Source of the DNA: Acidimicrobiia bacterium
GTDB lineage: Bacteria; Actinomycetota; Acidimicrobiia; IMCC26256; JAMXLJ01
Direction: 5' to 3'
NCBI GenBank assembly: GCA_035651955.1
Contig: DASRES010000086.1
Location: 62,001 to 126,000 of the forward strand
DNA length: 64,000 bases
Each line of letters starts with the position of its first letter. Within the stretch, counting starts at the first letter, position 1. A program made the position numbers and the translations under genes. Below the pieces are notes generated by a model that was given only the letters and a program-made list of their open reading frames with translations, was not told the origin of the DNA and searched no databases. Shown here one piece after another: positions 16,505 through 25,824 of this stretch.

Positions 16505-19500
16505 GTGAGCTCGTCGTTCACCCACCTGCACCTGCACACCGAGTACTCGATGCTCGACGGCGCGGCCCGGATCAAGGACGTCGTCGCCGCGGCGGCCGCC
16601 GACGGGCAGCCGGCGATCGGCATCACCGACCACGGCAACATGTACGGCGTCCTCGACTTCTACAAGGCCGCGAAGGACGCCGGCCTGACGCCCGTCATCG
16701 GCACCGAGGGCTACTTCGTCACGACGCCGCGCACGGACCGTCCGAAGCGCGCCGACGACGACATCTACCACCTGACCCTGCTCGCGGAGACGACCGCGGG
16801 CTACCGCAACCTCATCAAGGTGTCGTCGCACGCGTACCTCGAGGGCTTCTACCGCAAGCCGCGGATCGACTTCGACCTGCTCGAGCGTCACCACGACGGG
16901 CTGATCGCGACGACGGGATGCCTCGGCGGGGTCGTGTGCCAGACGCTGCTGAAGGGCGACTACGACGGCGCGCGCGACGCCGTCGCCCGCTTCCAGGACA
17001 TCTTCGGGCGCGACTCCTTCTTCGTGGAGCTGCAGGACCACGGCCTTCCCGAGCAGAGCGAGACGAACCCGTTGCTCGTGAAGATCGCGGCGGACCTCAA
17101 CGCGCCGCTGCTCGCGACGAACGACAGTCACTACACGCGCCAGTCGGACGCCGAGGCGCACGACGCGCTGCTGTGCGTGCAGACGGGCGCCATGCAGGAC
17201 GACCCGAAGCGCCTCAAGTTCGACACCGAGGAGTTCTACCTGAAGACCGCCGCGCAGATGCGCGAGCTGTTCGCCGACCATCCCGAGGCGTGCGACAACA
17301 CGTTGTGGATCGCGGAGCGCGCGAACGTCGAGATCGAGTTCGGCAACACGGTGCTGCCCGCGTTCCCGACGCCCGAGGGCGTCGACGAGGACACCTACCT
17401 GCGCGAGCTGACGATGCAGGGCGCGCGCGAGCGCTACGGGACGACGCCGGCGTCGAACGTCGTCGAGCGCATCGAGTACGAGCTCGGCGTCATCAAGGAC
17501 ATGGGCTTCTCCGCCTACTTCCTGATCGTCTGGGACCTCGTCCGGTACGCGAAGTCCCGCGGGATCCGGGTCGGTCCGGGCCGGGGGAGCGCGGCAGGCT
17601 CGTGCGTCGCGTACTGCCTGCGCATCGTCGACATCGACCCGATCCGCTACGACCTGCTGTTCGAGCGCTTCCTCAACCCGGGTCGCAAGCAGATGCCCGA
17701 CATCGACATGGACTTCGACTCCCGGGCCCGTGGCGAGATGATCCGGTACGCCGCGCAGCGCTACGGGTGGGACCACGTCGCCCAGATCATCACCTTCTCG
17801 ACGATCAAGGCCCGGGCCGCGGTGCGCGACGCCGCGCGCGTCCTCGGCTACCCGTACTCCGTCGGCGACAAGATCGCGAAGCTCATGCCCCCGCTCATCA
17901 TGGGCCGCGACACGCCGCTCGCCGCGTGTCTCGACCAGCAGCAGGGTCACGAGGACGGCTACAAGATGGCCGCGGAGCTGCGCGAGCTGTACGCCGCCGA
18001 TCCTGACACGCGCCGCGTCGTCGACGTCGCGCGCGGGCTCGAGGGGCTGCGCCGGCAGGACGGCATCCACGCGGCGGCCGTCGTCATCACGCGTGACGCG
18101 CTCAGCGAGTACCTCCCGATCCAGCGCAAGCCCGAGCCGGGCACGCCGATCGAGGAGGCGCCGATCGTCACCCAGTACGAGATGCACGGCGTCGAGGAGC
18201 TCGGCCTCCTCAAGATGGACTTCCTCGGCCTGCGCAACCTCGACGTCATCGAGATCGCGCTGGAGCTGATCGAGCGGTCGACCGGTGAGCGGCTCGACAT
18301 CGACGCCGTCCCGCTCGACGACGACGCGACCTTCGAGCTGCTCCGCCGGGGCGACACCATCGGCGTGTTCCAGTTGGAGGGCGGGCCGATGCGCGCGTTG
18401 ATGCGCTCGCTCGCGCCGACGACGTTCGAGGACGTCGCCGCCCTCATCGCGCTGTACCGGCCGGGCCCGATGGCCCAGAACTGGCACAACGAGTACGCGG
18501 ACCGCAAGAACGGTCGGAAGCCCGTCACGTTCGACCACCCGGACCTCGAGGAGATCCTCGGCCCGACGTACGGGCTGATGATCTACCAGGAGCAGCTGAT
18601 GCGCGTGTCGCAGAAGCTGGCCGGGTACACGCTCGAGGAGGCCGACAACCTCCGCAAGGCGACCGGCAAGAAGATCCGCGCGCTCATCGCGAAGGAGCGG
18701 TCCAAGTTCGTCGAGGGTTGCATCGCGAACGGCCACAGCGCCGAGTTCGCGGAGAAGTACTTCGACAAGGTCGAGCCGTTCGCCGACTACTCGTTCAACA
18801 AGTCGCACTCGGTCGGCTACGGGTTCGTCACGTACCAGACCGCGTACCTCAAGGCGCACTACCCGCGCGAGTACCTCGCCGCGCTGCTCACGTCGGTCAA
18901 GACGAACAAGGACCAGACGGCCGTCTTCCTCAACGAGTGCCGGCAGATGGGGATCCCGGTCCTCGTGCCCGACGTCAACGAGTCCGACAGCGACTTCGTC
19001 GTGCGCGACGGCTCGATCCGCTTCGGGCTGTCGGCGGTGCGCAACGTGGGCGAGGGCGTCGTCGCGCAGATCGTCGCGGCGCGCGAGGACGGCGGCCCGT
19101 TCACCGACTTCTTCGACTTCTGCGACCGCGTCGACACGAACGCGCTGAACAAGCGGACCGTCGAGTCGCTCATCAAGGCGGGCGCGTTCGACTCGCTTGC
19201 CCATCCGCGCCAGGGCCTGCTCCAGGTGTTCGAGGGCATCGTCGAGCGTGCCGTCGCGCGTCGGCGCGAGCGCGAGGCCGGGATCATGAGCCTGTTCGGC
19301 GACGGCGGCGGTGCCGACGGCGACGACGGGGGTGTGTCGATCGACCGTGTGTCGATCCCCGACACCGAGTTCGGCAAGTCGCAGCGTCTCGCGTTCGAGA
19401 AGGAGATGCTCGGTCTCTACGTGAGCGAGCACCCGATGATGAGCGCCGAGCGCGCGTTGCGCCGCCACGTGGAGTGCACGCTGTCCGATCTGCGCGACCT

Positions 19501-19996
19501 GCGTGAGGGGGAGCTGCGGGTCGTGGGCGGTGTCGTCACCGCGCTGGCGCGCAAGTACACGAAGCGCGGCGACCTCATGGCGACGTTCGTGTTGGAGGAC
19601 CTCGCCGCGGCGGTCGAGGTGATGGTGTTCCCGAAGACGATGGCCCAGTTCGGCCACGTGCTCGAGGAGGACGCCATCGTCTGTGTGAAGGGCCGGCTCG
19701 ACACGCGCGACGACACGCCCAAGATCATCGCGATGGAGATCACCCGGCCCGAGATCGTGCTCGACGGCGGCCCGCCCGTCCGGCTGCGCGTGAAGGTCGG
19801 GTCGCTGTCGGAGCAGAAGGCGGAGCGGCTGGAGACGCTGTTGCGCGAGCACCCCGGCGACAGCCCCGTGTACCTGCATCTCGAGAGCCCCGAGAAGACG
19901 ACCGTGCTCCGGCTCGGCGACGACCACCTCGTGGACGCCCGCAACGGCCTCTTCGCCGAGCTGCGCGTCCTCCTCGGCGCCGACTGCGTCACGTGA
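16505..19996 (+). CDS. dnaE: DNA polymerase III alpha subunit DnaE1
   Basis: Replicative polymerase catalytic subunit of 1163 residues. An N-terminal PHP domain (FTHLHLHTEYSMLDGAARI, GITDHGNMYG) is followed by the C-family polymerase domain with GPGRGSAAGSCVAY, the catalytic aspartates in MPDIDMDFDSR (about 396-406) and SFNKSHSVGYG. A helix-hairpin-helix region, an OB domain (GGVVTALARKYTKRGDLMATFVLED) and a C-terminal tail complete it. GTG 16505 was chosen because it has a GCGAGG site at the right distance; the alternative GTG 16484 lies inside a hairpin. Confidence 0.97.
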   Translation: MSSSFTHLHLHTEYSMLDGAARIKDVVAAAAADGQPAIGITDHGNMYGVLDFYKAAKDAGLTPVIGTEGYFVTTPRTDRPKRADDDIYHLTLLAETTAGYRNLIKVSSHAYLEGFYRKPRIDFDLLERHHDGLIATTGCLGGVVCQTLLKGDYDGARDAVARFQDIFGRDSFFVELQDHGLPEQSETNPLLVKIAADLNAPLLATNDSHYTRQSDAEAHDALLCVQTGAMQDDPKRLKFDTEEFYLKTAAQMRELFADHPEACDNTLWIAERANVEIEFGNTVLPAFPTPEGVDEDTYLRELTMQGARERYGTTPASNVVERIEYELGVIKDMGFSAYFLIVWDLVRYAKSRGIRVGPGRGSAAGSCVAYCLRIVDIDPIRYDLLFERFLNPGRKQMPDIDMDFDSRARGEMIRYAAQRYGWDHVAQIITFSTIKARAAVRDAARVLGYPYSVGDKIAKLMPPLIMGRDTPLAACLDQQQGHEDGYKMAAELRELYAADPDTRRVVDVARGLEGLRRQDGIHAAAVVITRDALSEYLPIQRKPEPGTPIEEAPIVTQYEMHGVEELGLLKMDFLGLRNLDVIEIALELIERSTGERLDIDAVPLDDDATFELLRRGDTIGVFQLEGGPMRALMRSLAPTTFEDVAALIALYRPGPMAQNWHNEYADRKNGRKPVTFDHPDLEEILGPTYGLMIYQEQLMRVSQKLAGYTLEEADNLRKATGKKIRALIAKERSKFVEGCIANGHSAEFAEKYFDKVEPFADYSFNKSHSVGYGFVTYQTAYLKAHYPREYLAALLTSVKTNKDQTAVFLNECRQMGIPVLVPDVNESDSDFVVRDGSIRFGLSAVRNVGEGVVAQIVAAREDGGPFTDFFDFCDRVDTNALNKRTVESLIKAGAFDSLAHPRQGLLQVFEGIVERAVARRREREAGIMSLFGDGGGADGDDGGVSIDRVSIPDTEFGKSQRLAFEKEMLGLYVSEHPMMSAERALRRHVECTLSDLRDLREGELRVVGGVVTALARKYTKRGDLMATFVLEDLAAAVEVMVFPKTMAQFGHVLEEDAIVCVKGRLDTRDDTPKIIAMEITRPEIVLDGGPPVRLRVKVGSLSEQKAERLETLLREHPGDSPVYLHLESPEKTTVLRLGDDHLVDARNGLFAELRVLLGADCVT

Positions 19997-20009
19997 CCCG
20001 ACCGCCGCG

Positions 20010-20051
20010 TTGGTACACAAGTCGCGCTTCTGACCGCGACTTGTGTACCAA
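20010..20051. terminator. Bidirectional terminator hairpin between dnaE and a methyltransferase gene
   Basis: A perfect 17-bp stem (20010-20026 with 20035-20051; arms begin TTGGTACACAAG and end CTTGTGTACCAA) closed by an 8-nt loop, lying between two convergent genes. The arms are notably AT-richer than the surroundings. There is no long T-run beyond the TT/AA ends. Confidence 0.75.
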
Positions 20052-20057
20052 CCGGGC

Positions 20058-20831
20058 CTAGCCGCTGACGATCAGCCGGTAGCCGAGGTCAGCCTCGTCG
20101 AGCGCGCGTAGGTGGCCGTGGCGCTCGTCCCACGCGCCTGAGTCGAGGTCGCGCGCGAGCGCGGTGATCGCCCGCTCGCACACCGACGGGCCGAGCAGGT
20201 GGAACGTCGAGATCGCGGCGCGCACGGCCGGGTCGAGGTACGCCTCGGGCCGGTTCCAGTACGCGCACAGGAACCCGTCGGTGCAGTCGCGCGCGACGGG
20301 CACGACCTCGACGCGCGACCGGCCGAGCTCGCGAGCGACCTCGGCCACCGACGGTGCGGCGAGTGACAGCGCTTCCGGCAGGTAGTCGCCCAGGAGCCAG
20401 AAGTCGCGCTGCGCGTCGAGGTCGAAGTGGAACACGACGATGCGGCCGCGCGTCACCCGTCGCACCTCGTGCAGGCCGGCGCGCCAGTCGGGCCAGTGGT
20501 GGATCGTCAGCGAGCACAGCGCGGCGTCGAACGACCTGTCGTCGAACGGCAGCGAGCCCGCGACCGCCTGCACGACGGGCGCGGCGCCGGACACGCGCTG
20601 CGCGATCATCGTCGCCGCCGGCTCGACCGCCACCACCGTGAGGTCACGAGGCTCGTACGCGCCCGTTCCCGCGCCGACGTTCACGACCGTGCGCGCGTCG
20701 CCCAGCGCTCGCGTGATCTGCGTCGAGATCCGCGCATCGGGCACACGTCGGTGCGTGTAGCCGACACCCAACGTGTCGTAGCGCGCGGTCATGTCGTCGC
20801 GGAGCCAAGCGGCGTCCGCTGCCGCCGGCAT
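20058..20831 (-). CDS. Class I SAM-dependent methyltransferase
   Basis: Methyltransferase_11-like protein of 257 residues from ATG 20831, or 244 from ATG 20792. Motif I is VVNVGAGTGAYEP, motif II is LTVVAVEPAATMIAQR, and SFDAALCSLTIHHWPDWRAGLHEVRRV marks the substrate-side loop. The shorter form starting MTARYDTLGVGYTHRR looks more like relatives and leaves 53 bp to the divergent npdG, instead of 14 bp. The substrate is unknown. Confidence 0.82.
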   Translation of the reverse strand: MPAAADAAWLRDDMTARYDTLGVGYTHRRVPDARISTQITRALGDARTVVNVGAGTGAYEPRDLTVVAVEPAATMIAQRVSGAAPVVQAVAGSLPFDDRSFDAALCSLTIHHWPDWRAGLHEVRRVTRGRIVVFHFDLDAQRDFWLLGDYLPEALSLAAPSVAEVARELGRSRVEVVPVARDCTDGFLCAYWNRPEAYLDPAVRAAISTFHLLGPSVCERAITALARDLDSGAWDERHGHLRALDEADLGYRLIVSG

Positions 20832-20845
20832 GACAAGCTGGCTCG

Positions 20846-21496
20846 GTGAAGATCGGAGTCCTCGGAGCGACCGGCCCCGCGGGCCGTGGCCTCGCCGCCC
20901 GGCTCGCCGACGGCGGTCACGACGTCCTCGCCGGTTCCCGGGACCGCGCCAAGGCCGCGACCGTCGTCGGCGAGCTGCGCGAGCGTTGGGGCGAGCGCGT
21001 CGCGGGCATCACACCGGTCGACAACAAGGTCGCGTGCGACGCCGAGCTCGTCGTCGTGGCGGTCAACGCCGAGGCCGCGCTCCCGACGGTCGAGCAGCTG
21101 ACGGAGCCGCTCGCGGGTCGTACCGTCGTCTCGATCACGAACCACCTCGTCCGCAAGGGGAGCGAGTTCAACGTCGTGCTGCCGCCGCAGGGGTCCGTCG
21201 CGAAGGAGATGCAGGCGATGCTGCCCACCTCGCGCGTCGTCACCGCGTTCCACCTCGTCCCCGCGGCCGAGTTCGGCCGGCTCGACGAGCCGATGGTGAG
21301 CGACGTCGTCGCGTGCGGTGACGACGACGACGCCCGTGCCACGCTCATGGACGTCATCCGCGGCATCCCCGACCTTCGCGCGTTCGACGGCGGCTCGCTC
21401 GAGAACGCCGTCGGCATGGAGGCGTTCGCCGCGATCGTGCTCACCGTGAACGTGAAGCACAAGGCGCGCGTCGGGCTGCGCTTCACCGGTGTCTGA
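20846..21496 (+). CDS. npdG: F420-dependent NADP reductase (NpdG-like)
   Basis: Protein of 216 residues that fits the F420H2:NADP+ oxidoreductase family, which moves hydride between coenzyme F420 and NADP. The N-terminal dinucleotide fold has GVLGATGPAGRGLAARLADGGHDVLAGSRD, with SRD/R binding the NADP 2'-phosphate. Family features further on include VVVAVNAEAA, TNHLVRKG, VVTAFHLVPAAEF and the C-terminal GGSLENAVGMEAFAAIVL. It implies an F420 pool, consistent with the F420/FMN-type oxidoreductase at 39584. It overlaps mshC by 8 bp. Confidence 0.85.
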   Translation: MKIGVLGATGPAGRGLAARLADGGHDVLAGSRDRAKAATVVGELRERWGERVAGITPVDNKVACDAELVVVAVNAEAALPTVEQLTEPLAGRTVVSITNHLVRKGSEFNVVLPPQGSVAKEMQAMLPTSRVVTAFHLVPAAEFGRLDEPMVSDVVACGDDDDARATLMDVIRGIPDLRAFDGGSLENAVGMEAFAAIVLTVNVKHKARVGLRFTGV

Positions 21497-22688
21497 CGTG
21501 GCCATCCGCCTCTACGACACCCGGAGCCGCAAGGTCGTGCCGTTCGAGCCGCCGAAGCTCGTCCGCATGTACGTGTGCGGCATCACGCCCTACGACGCGA
21601 CCCACCTCGGTCACGCGGCGACGTACCTCGCGTACGACCTGTTGATCCGGCGGCTCCAGGAGCTCGGCCACGAGGTCCGCATGATCCGCAACATCACCGA
21701 CGTCGACGACTCGATCCTCCCGCGCGCCCGGGAGCTCGGCGTGCCGTTCCTCGAGCTCGCCGAGCAGGAGGTCGCGCGCTTCCACGGCGACATGGACGCG
21801 CTCAACATCCTTCCGCCCGCGGCCGAGCCGCGCGCGACGGAGACGATCGACGAGATCATCGCCATCGTCGAGGGCCTCCTCGACAAGGGCCACGCCTACA
21901 TGACGCACGGCACCGTCTACTTCGACGTGTCGACGTTCCCCCGCTTCGGCGAGCTGTCGCACTACCCGCACGAGCGGATGGTGCGTCTCGCGCGTGCGCG
22001 TGGGGGCAACCCCGACGACCCCCATCGTCGCGACCCGCTCGACTTCGTGCTGTGGCAGCCGTCGCTCGCCGACGAGCCCGCGTGGCGCGCACCGTTCGGC
22101 GTAGGCCGGCCGGGTTGGCACGTCGAGTGCTCGGCGATGGCGATGCAGGAGCACGGACCGACGCTCGACCTGCACGGCGGCGGCACGGACCTCATCTTCC
22201 CGCACCACGAGTGCGAGACCGCGCAGAGTGAGGCGCTCACCGGGAAGCCGTACGTCCGTCACTGGATGCACTCGGCGATGGTCGCCTACGAGGGCGAGAA
22301 GATGAGCAAGTCGCTCGGCAACCTCGTGTTCGTGAGCGACCTCCTGAAGGTGAACGACCCGCGCGCGATCCGGCTCACGCTCATGGGCCACCACTACCGC
22401 ACCGGGTTCGAGTACCACGACACGGACGTCGAGGAGGGCACCGCGCTGCTGCACCGACTGCTCGCCGCGGTCGAGCGGCCCGACGGTGCCGATCCGCGCC
22501 CGTACGCGGCCCGCGTCCGCGAGGCGCTCGACGACGACCTCGACGCGCCGCGCGCGGTCGAGGCACTCGACGACCTCGCGAGCGCGATCCTCTCGGGGGG
22601 CGACGACACGACCGCGCCCGACGTGCTGTGCGACCTCGCCGAGCTGCTCGGCCTCGACCTCCGCGCACCGTTCGAGGCTGGGAAGTGA
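21489..22688 (+). CDS. mshC: Mycothiol ligase MshC (L-cysteine:GlcN-Ins ligase)
   Basis: ATP-dependent ligase that joins cysteine to GlcN-inositol in mycothiol synthesis; a paralogue of cysteinyl-tRNA synthetase. Length (399 residues) matches MshC rather than CysRS, which has about 460. The N-terminal block MYVCGITPYDATHLGHAATY is MshC-like, as are NITDVDDSIL and GEKMSKSLGNLVFVSDL. Zn ligands are Cys in YVCG, Cys in WHVECSAM and His in FPHHECE. This gene marks the organism as an actinobacterium using mycothiol. Confidence 0.88.
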   Translation: MSDVAIRLYDTRSRKVVPFEPPKLVRMYVCGITPYDATHLGHAATYLAYDLLIRRLQELGHEVRMIRNITDVDDSILPRARELGVPFLELAEQEVARFHGDMDALNILPPAAEPRATETIDEIIAIVEGLLDKGHAYMTHGTVYFDVSTFPRFGELSHYPHERMVRLARARGGNPDDPHRRDPLDFVLWQPSLADEPAWRAPFGVGRPGWHVECSAMAMQEHGPTLDLHGGGTDLIFPHHECETAQSEALTGKPYVRHWMHSAMVAYEGEKMSKSLGNLVFVSDLLKVNDPRAIRLTLMGHHYRTGFEYHDTDVEEGTALLHRLLAAVERPDGADPRPYAARVREALDDDLDAPRAVEALDDLASAILSGGDDTTAPDVLCDLAELLGLDLRAPFEAGK

Positions 22689-22737
22689 AGGAATGAGGAA
22701 CGGCGCCGCGAGACCGCGCTGGTAACGTCGCTCGGCG

Positions 22738-24726
22738 ATGGCCGAGCGGATCACGGTGACGTTCCCCGACGGTTCGACGCGCGAGTTCGACCGCGGTGTC
22801 ACCGCGGCCGATGTCGCGGCGTCGATCGGGAAGCGGCTCGCCAAGGACGCGCTCGCCGCCAAGGTCGACGGCGAGTGGGTCGATCTCGACCGGCCGATCG
22901 AGCGCGACGCGCACGTCGAGCTCGTCACGCCGGCGACGGACGAGGGGCGCGACGTGCTGCGCCACTCGACCGCGCACGTCATGGCCCAGGCCGTCACCGA
23001 CCTCTTCCCGGGCGCGAAGTACGCCATCGGCCCCGCGATCGCCGACGGCTTCTACTACGACTTCGAGCTGCCCGGCGGCGCGCACTTCACCGACGACGAC
23101 CTCGCGCGCGTCGAGTCGCGCATGCGCGAGATCGTCAAGGGGAACCAGCCGTTCGTGCGCGACGAGCTCCCGTACGACGACGCGCTGCGCGTGTTCGCGG
23201 AGCAGCCGTACAAGCGCGAGATCATCGAGCGGGTGCGCGAGGGCGCGACGACCGCCGTCGAGGCGTCCGAGGTCGCCGCCGGCGACACGGTGTCGGTCTA
23301 CGAGAACCCGCGCGACGGCGAGACGCCGTTCGTCGACCTGTGCCGCGGCCCGCACGTCCCGTCGACGGCACGTCTCGGCGCGTTCAAGCTGACGAAGGTC
23401 GCGGGCGCGTACTGGCGGGGCGACGAGCACCGCCCGATGCTGCAGCGGATCTACGGCACCGCGTGGGAGTCGAAGCAGGCGCTCGAGGAGTACCTGCACC
23501 GCGTCGAGGAGGCCGAGCGGCGCGACCACCGGCGGCTCGGCACGGAGCTCGACCTGTTCTCGTTCCCGGACGAGATCGGCTCCGGGTTACCCGTCTTCCA
23601 CCCGAAGGGCGGGATCGTCCGCCGCTTGATGGAGGACTACTCGCGCCAGCGTCACGAGCAGGCGGGCTACGAGTTCGTGTACTCGCCCCACATCACGAAG
23701 GCCGAGCTGTTCGAGACGTCGGGCCATCTCGACTGGTTCGCCGACGGGATGTTCCCGCCGATGGAGCTCGACGGCGGCACCGAGTACTACCTCAAGCCGA
23801 TGAACTGCCCGTTCCACATCCTCATCTACCGCAGCCGTACGCGGTCGTACCGCGAGCTGCCGCTGCGGTTCTTCGAGTTCGGGACGGTGTACCGGTACGA
23901 GAAGTCCGGCGTCGTGCACGGCCTCACACGCGCGCGCGGCTTCGCGCAGGACGACGCGCACATCTTCTGCGCGCGGGAGCAGATGGCCGACGAGCTGCGC
24001 TCGCTCGTCACGTTCGTGCTCGACCTGCTGCGGGACTACGGCCTCACCGACTTCTACCTCGAGCTGTCGACGAAGCCCGAGGGCAAGGCCGTCGGCAGCG
24101 ACGAGGAGTGGGAGGAAGCCACCGAGGTGCTGCGCACCGTCGGCTCCGGCATGGACCTCGAGCTCGTCCTCGACGAGGGCGGCGGCGCGTTCTACGGGCC
24201 GAAGATCTCGGTGCAGGCGCGCGACGCGATCGGCCGGACGTGGCAGATCTCCACGATCCAGCTCGACTTCCAGGAGCCGCAGCGCTTCGACCTGCACTAC
24301 GTCGGCGCGGACAACGAGCGCCACCGTCCGGTGATGATCCACCGCGCGCTGTTCGGGTCGGTGGAGCGCTTCTTCGGTCTGCTCGTCGAGCACTACGCGG
24401 GCGCGTTCCCGGCGTGGCTGGCACCCGTGCAGGCCGTCGTGCTGCCGGTCGCGGACCGCAACGATGCGTACGCGTTCCGCGTGGCCGACCGTCTGCGCGC
24501 CGAGGGGTTCCGCACCGAGATGGTCGACGCGCACACGGACACGCTCGGCAAGCGCGTCCGGCAGGCGAAGCTGGAGAAGGTGCCGTACGTGCTCGTCGTC
24601 GGGGACAGCGACGCCGAGCAGGGAACGGTGGGAGTGAACGCGCGGGGGAGCGACCGACCCGAGCGTGACGTCCCGGTCGACGCGTTCGTCGAGCGCCTTG
24701 CCGCGGACGTCGCCGAGAAGCGGTGA
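22738..24726 (+). CDS. thrS: Threonyl-tRNA synthetase
   Basis: Class II synthetase of 662 residues. It begins with a TGS domain ([23 protein letters not shown]), then the editing domain with [10 protein letters not shown], the catalytic core with the Zn Cys in [10 protein letters not shown] and motif 2/3 features, and an anticodon domain ([21 protein letters not shown]...). A TAACGT box lies 10 nt before the ATG at 22738. Its stop overlaps the start of the HIT gene, and that stop begins a TGAGCGAGCGAG sequence also seen at other gene ends. Confidence 0.97.
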   Translation: MAERITVTFPDGSTREFDRGVTAADVAASIGKRLAKDALAAKVDGEWVDLDRPIERDAHVELVTPATDEGRDVLRHSTAHVMAQAVTDLFPGAKYAIGPAIADGFYYDFELPGGAHFTDDDLARVESRMREIVKGNQPFVRDELPYDDALRVFAEQPYKREIIERVREGATTAVEASEVAAGDTVSVYENPRDGETPFVDLCRGPHVPSTARLGAFKLTKVAGAYWRGDEHRPMLQRIYGTAWESKQALEEYLHRVEEAERRDHRRLGTELDLFSFPDEIGSGLPVFHPKGGIVRRLMEDYSRQRHEQAGYEFVYSPHITKAELFETSGHLDWFADGMFPPMELDGGTEYYLKPMNCPFHILIYRSRTRSYRELPLRFFEFGTVYRYEKSGVVHGLTRARGFAQDDAHIFCAREQMADELRSLVTFVLDLLRDYGLTDFYLELSTKPEGKAVGSDEEWEEATEVLRTVGSGMDLELVLDEGGGAFYGPKISVQARDAIGRTWQISTIQLDFQEPQRFDLHYVGADNERHRPVMIHRALFGSVERFFGLLVEHYAGAFPAWLAPVQAVVLPVADRNDAYAFRVADRLRAEGFRTEMVDAHTDTLGKRVRQAKLEKVPYVLVVGDSDAEQGTVGVNARGSDRPERDVPVDAFVERLAADVAEKR

Positions 24727-25241
24727 GCGAGCGAGCCGTGAGCACGCTCGACCATCTGTGGGCGGGCTGGCGATCCGCGTACATCGAAGGCGTCGCGTCG
24801 CAGTCGGCGAACGACGGCGAGTGTCTCTTCTGCCGGTTGCAGCGACTCGACGACGACGAGGGACTCGTGCTCGAGCGCACCGCGCGGACGTTCACGGTGA
24901 TGAACGCGTACCCGTATACGTCTGGACACCTGATGGTCGCGCCGTTGCGCCACGTGCCCGACCTGGAGTCGCTCGATCCCGACGAAGCCGCCGCGGTCAT
25001 GCACGCGGTGCAGCGCGCGTGCGTCGCGCTGCGCGCCGCATTCCGTCCCGACGGGCTGAACGTCGGTGTGAACGTCGGCCGCGTCGCGGGTGCGGGGATC
25101 CCCGGTCACGTGCACGTCCACGGGCTGCCCCGCTGGTCCGGTGACACGAACTTCATGACGAGCGTCGCCGACACGCGTGTCCTGCCCGAGACGCTCCGCG
25201 CGAGCTGGGCGAAGCTCCGTGCGGCCTGGCCCGAGACGTGA
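24723..25241 (+). CDS. HIT-domain protein (Ap4A phosphorylase-like)
   Basis: Nucleotide hydrolase/phosphorylase of the histidine-triad family, 172 residues. The catalytic triad is [10 protein letters not shown] near the C terminus, and ECLFCRLQ and [14 protein letters not shown] are family blocks. The mycobacterial counterpart at the same place after thrS is reported as an Ap4A phosphorylase. GTG 24723 overlaps the thrS stop (GTGA); GTG 24738, giving [12 protein letters not shown], is an equally good start. Confidence 0.9.
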   Translation: MSERAVSTLDHLWAGWRSAYIEGVASQSANDGECLFCRLQRLDDDEGLVLERTARTFTVMNAYPYTSGHLMVAPLRHVPDLESLDPDEAAAVMHAVQRACVALRAAFRPDGLNVGVNVGRVAGAGIPGHVHVHGLPRWSGDTNFMTSVADTRVLPETLRASWAKLRAAWPET

Positions 25242-25260
25242 CGCTACGGTCGGCGTCGCG

Positions 25261-25824
25261 ATGAGCGACGGACCCGAGCACGACCGTGAGCGCGACGGGG
25301 AGCGCGACGGGGAGCACGAGATCGAGCCGCAGGTCGACGTCCTCCCCGAGGACCTCGACGTCACCGCGTACGTCGGTCCGTACGTCTTCCCGAACACGAA
25401 CCGCCGTCGGGTGACGGGCGCGCTCTACGGCGTGGTCGCGCTCGCGTGCTTCGCGGGGTACGTGGGAACGTCCAACGGCGGCGTGCTCGCCGCCGCGATC
25501 CTGCTCGCCGCGATCGCGGCGTACCACGTGCTCGCCGGGTGGAACCTCGACGTCGACCAGACCGAGGCCCTCGTCGTCGCGACCCGCACGGTCGGCTTCC
25601 CCGTCGGCCATGCGTCCGCACAGCTCGCGTGGCGGGGCCTGCGGAGCCGTCCCGCCTGGCGGATCCTGCTCTACAGCGCCGACGAACCGCCCAGCATGCG
25701 CGGTCTGGTCGAGCTCGACGGCGTCGACGGCCACGTCATGGGCGAGTACACCGAGCTGAATCCTGAGGACTGGTCCCAGTACGGGGTACGGAACTCGGGT
25801 GGTGCGGGAGACGACCTGGGATAG
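25261..25824 (+). CDS. Membrane protein of unknown function
   Basis: Protein of 187 residues. The N terminus is highly charged, from a 12-bp tandem repeat encoding ERDG units. Two hydrophobic segments follow (about 62-80 and 82-98: YGVVALACFAGYVG and LAAAILLAAIAAYHVLAG), then a soluble domain (FPVGHASAQLAWRGLRSRPAWRILLYSADEPP). I do not recognise a family. It overlaps the start of the next gene by 26 bp, suggesting coupled expression. A TACGGT box lies 11 nt before ATG 25261. Confidence 0.6.
   Translation: MSDGPEHDRERDGERDGEHEIEPQVDVLPEDLDVTAYVGPYVFPNTNRRRVTGALYGVVALACFAGYVGTSNGGVLAAAILLAAIAAYHVLAGWNLDVDQTEALVVATRTVGFPVGHASAQLAWRGLRSRPAWRILLYSADEPPSMRGLVELDGVDGHVMGEYTELNPEDWSQYGVRNSGGAGDDLG

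Noticed and set aside
16457-20020. A 1187-codon open frame antisense to dnaE
   Set aside because: Composition is Arg/Val/Asp/Leu-rich as expected for the complement of a GC-rich gene; no domain is recognisable and dnaE on the other strand is unmistakable.
21489-22688. Cysteinyl-tRNA synthetase
   Set aside because: Length of 399 residues and the MYVCGITPYDATHLGHAA block fit MshC; CysRS is longer with a different N-terminal motif.
22689-22737. T-box leader for thrS
   Set aside because: Only 49 bp separate mshC and thrS, too short for a T-box.
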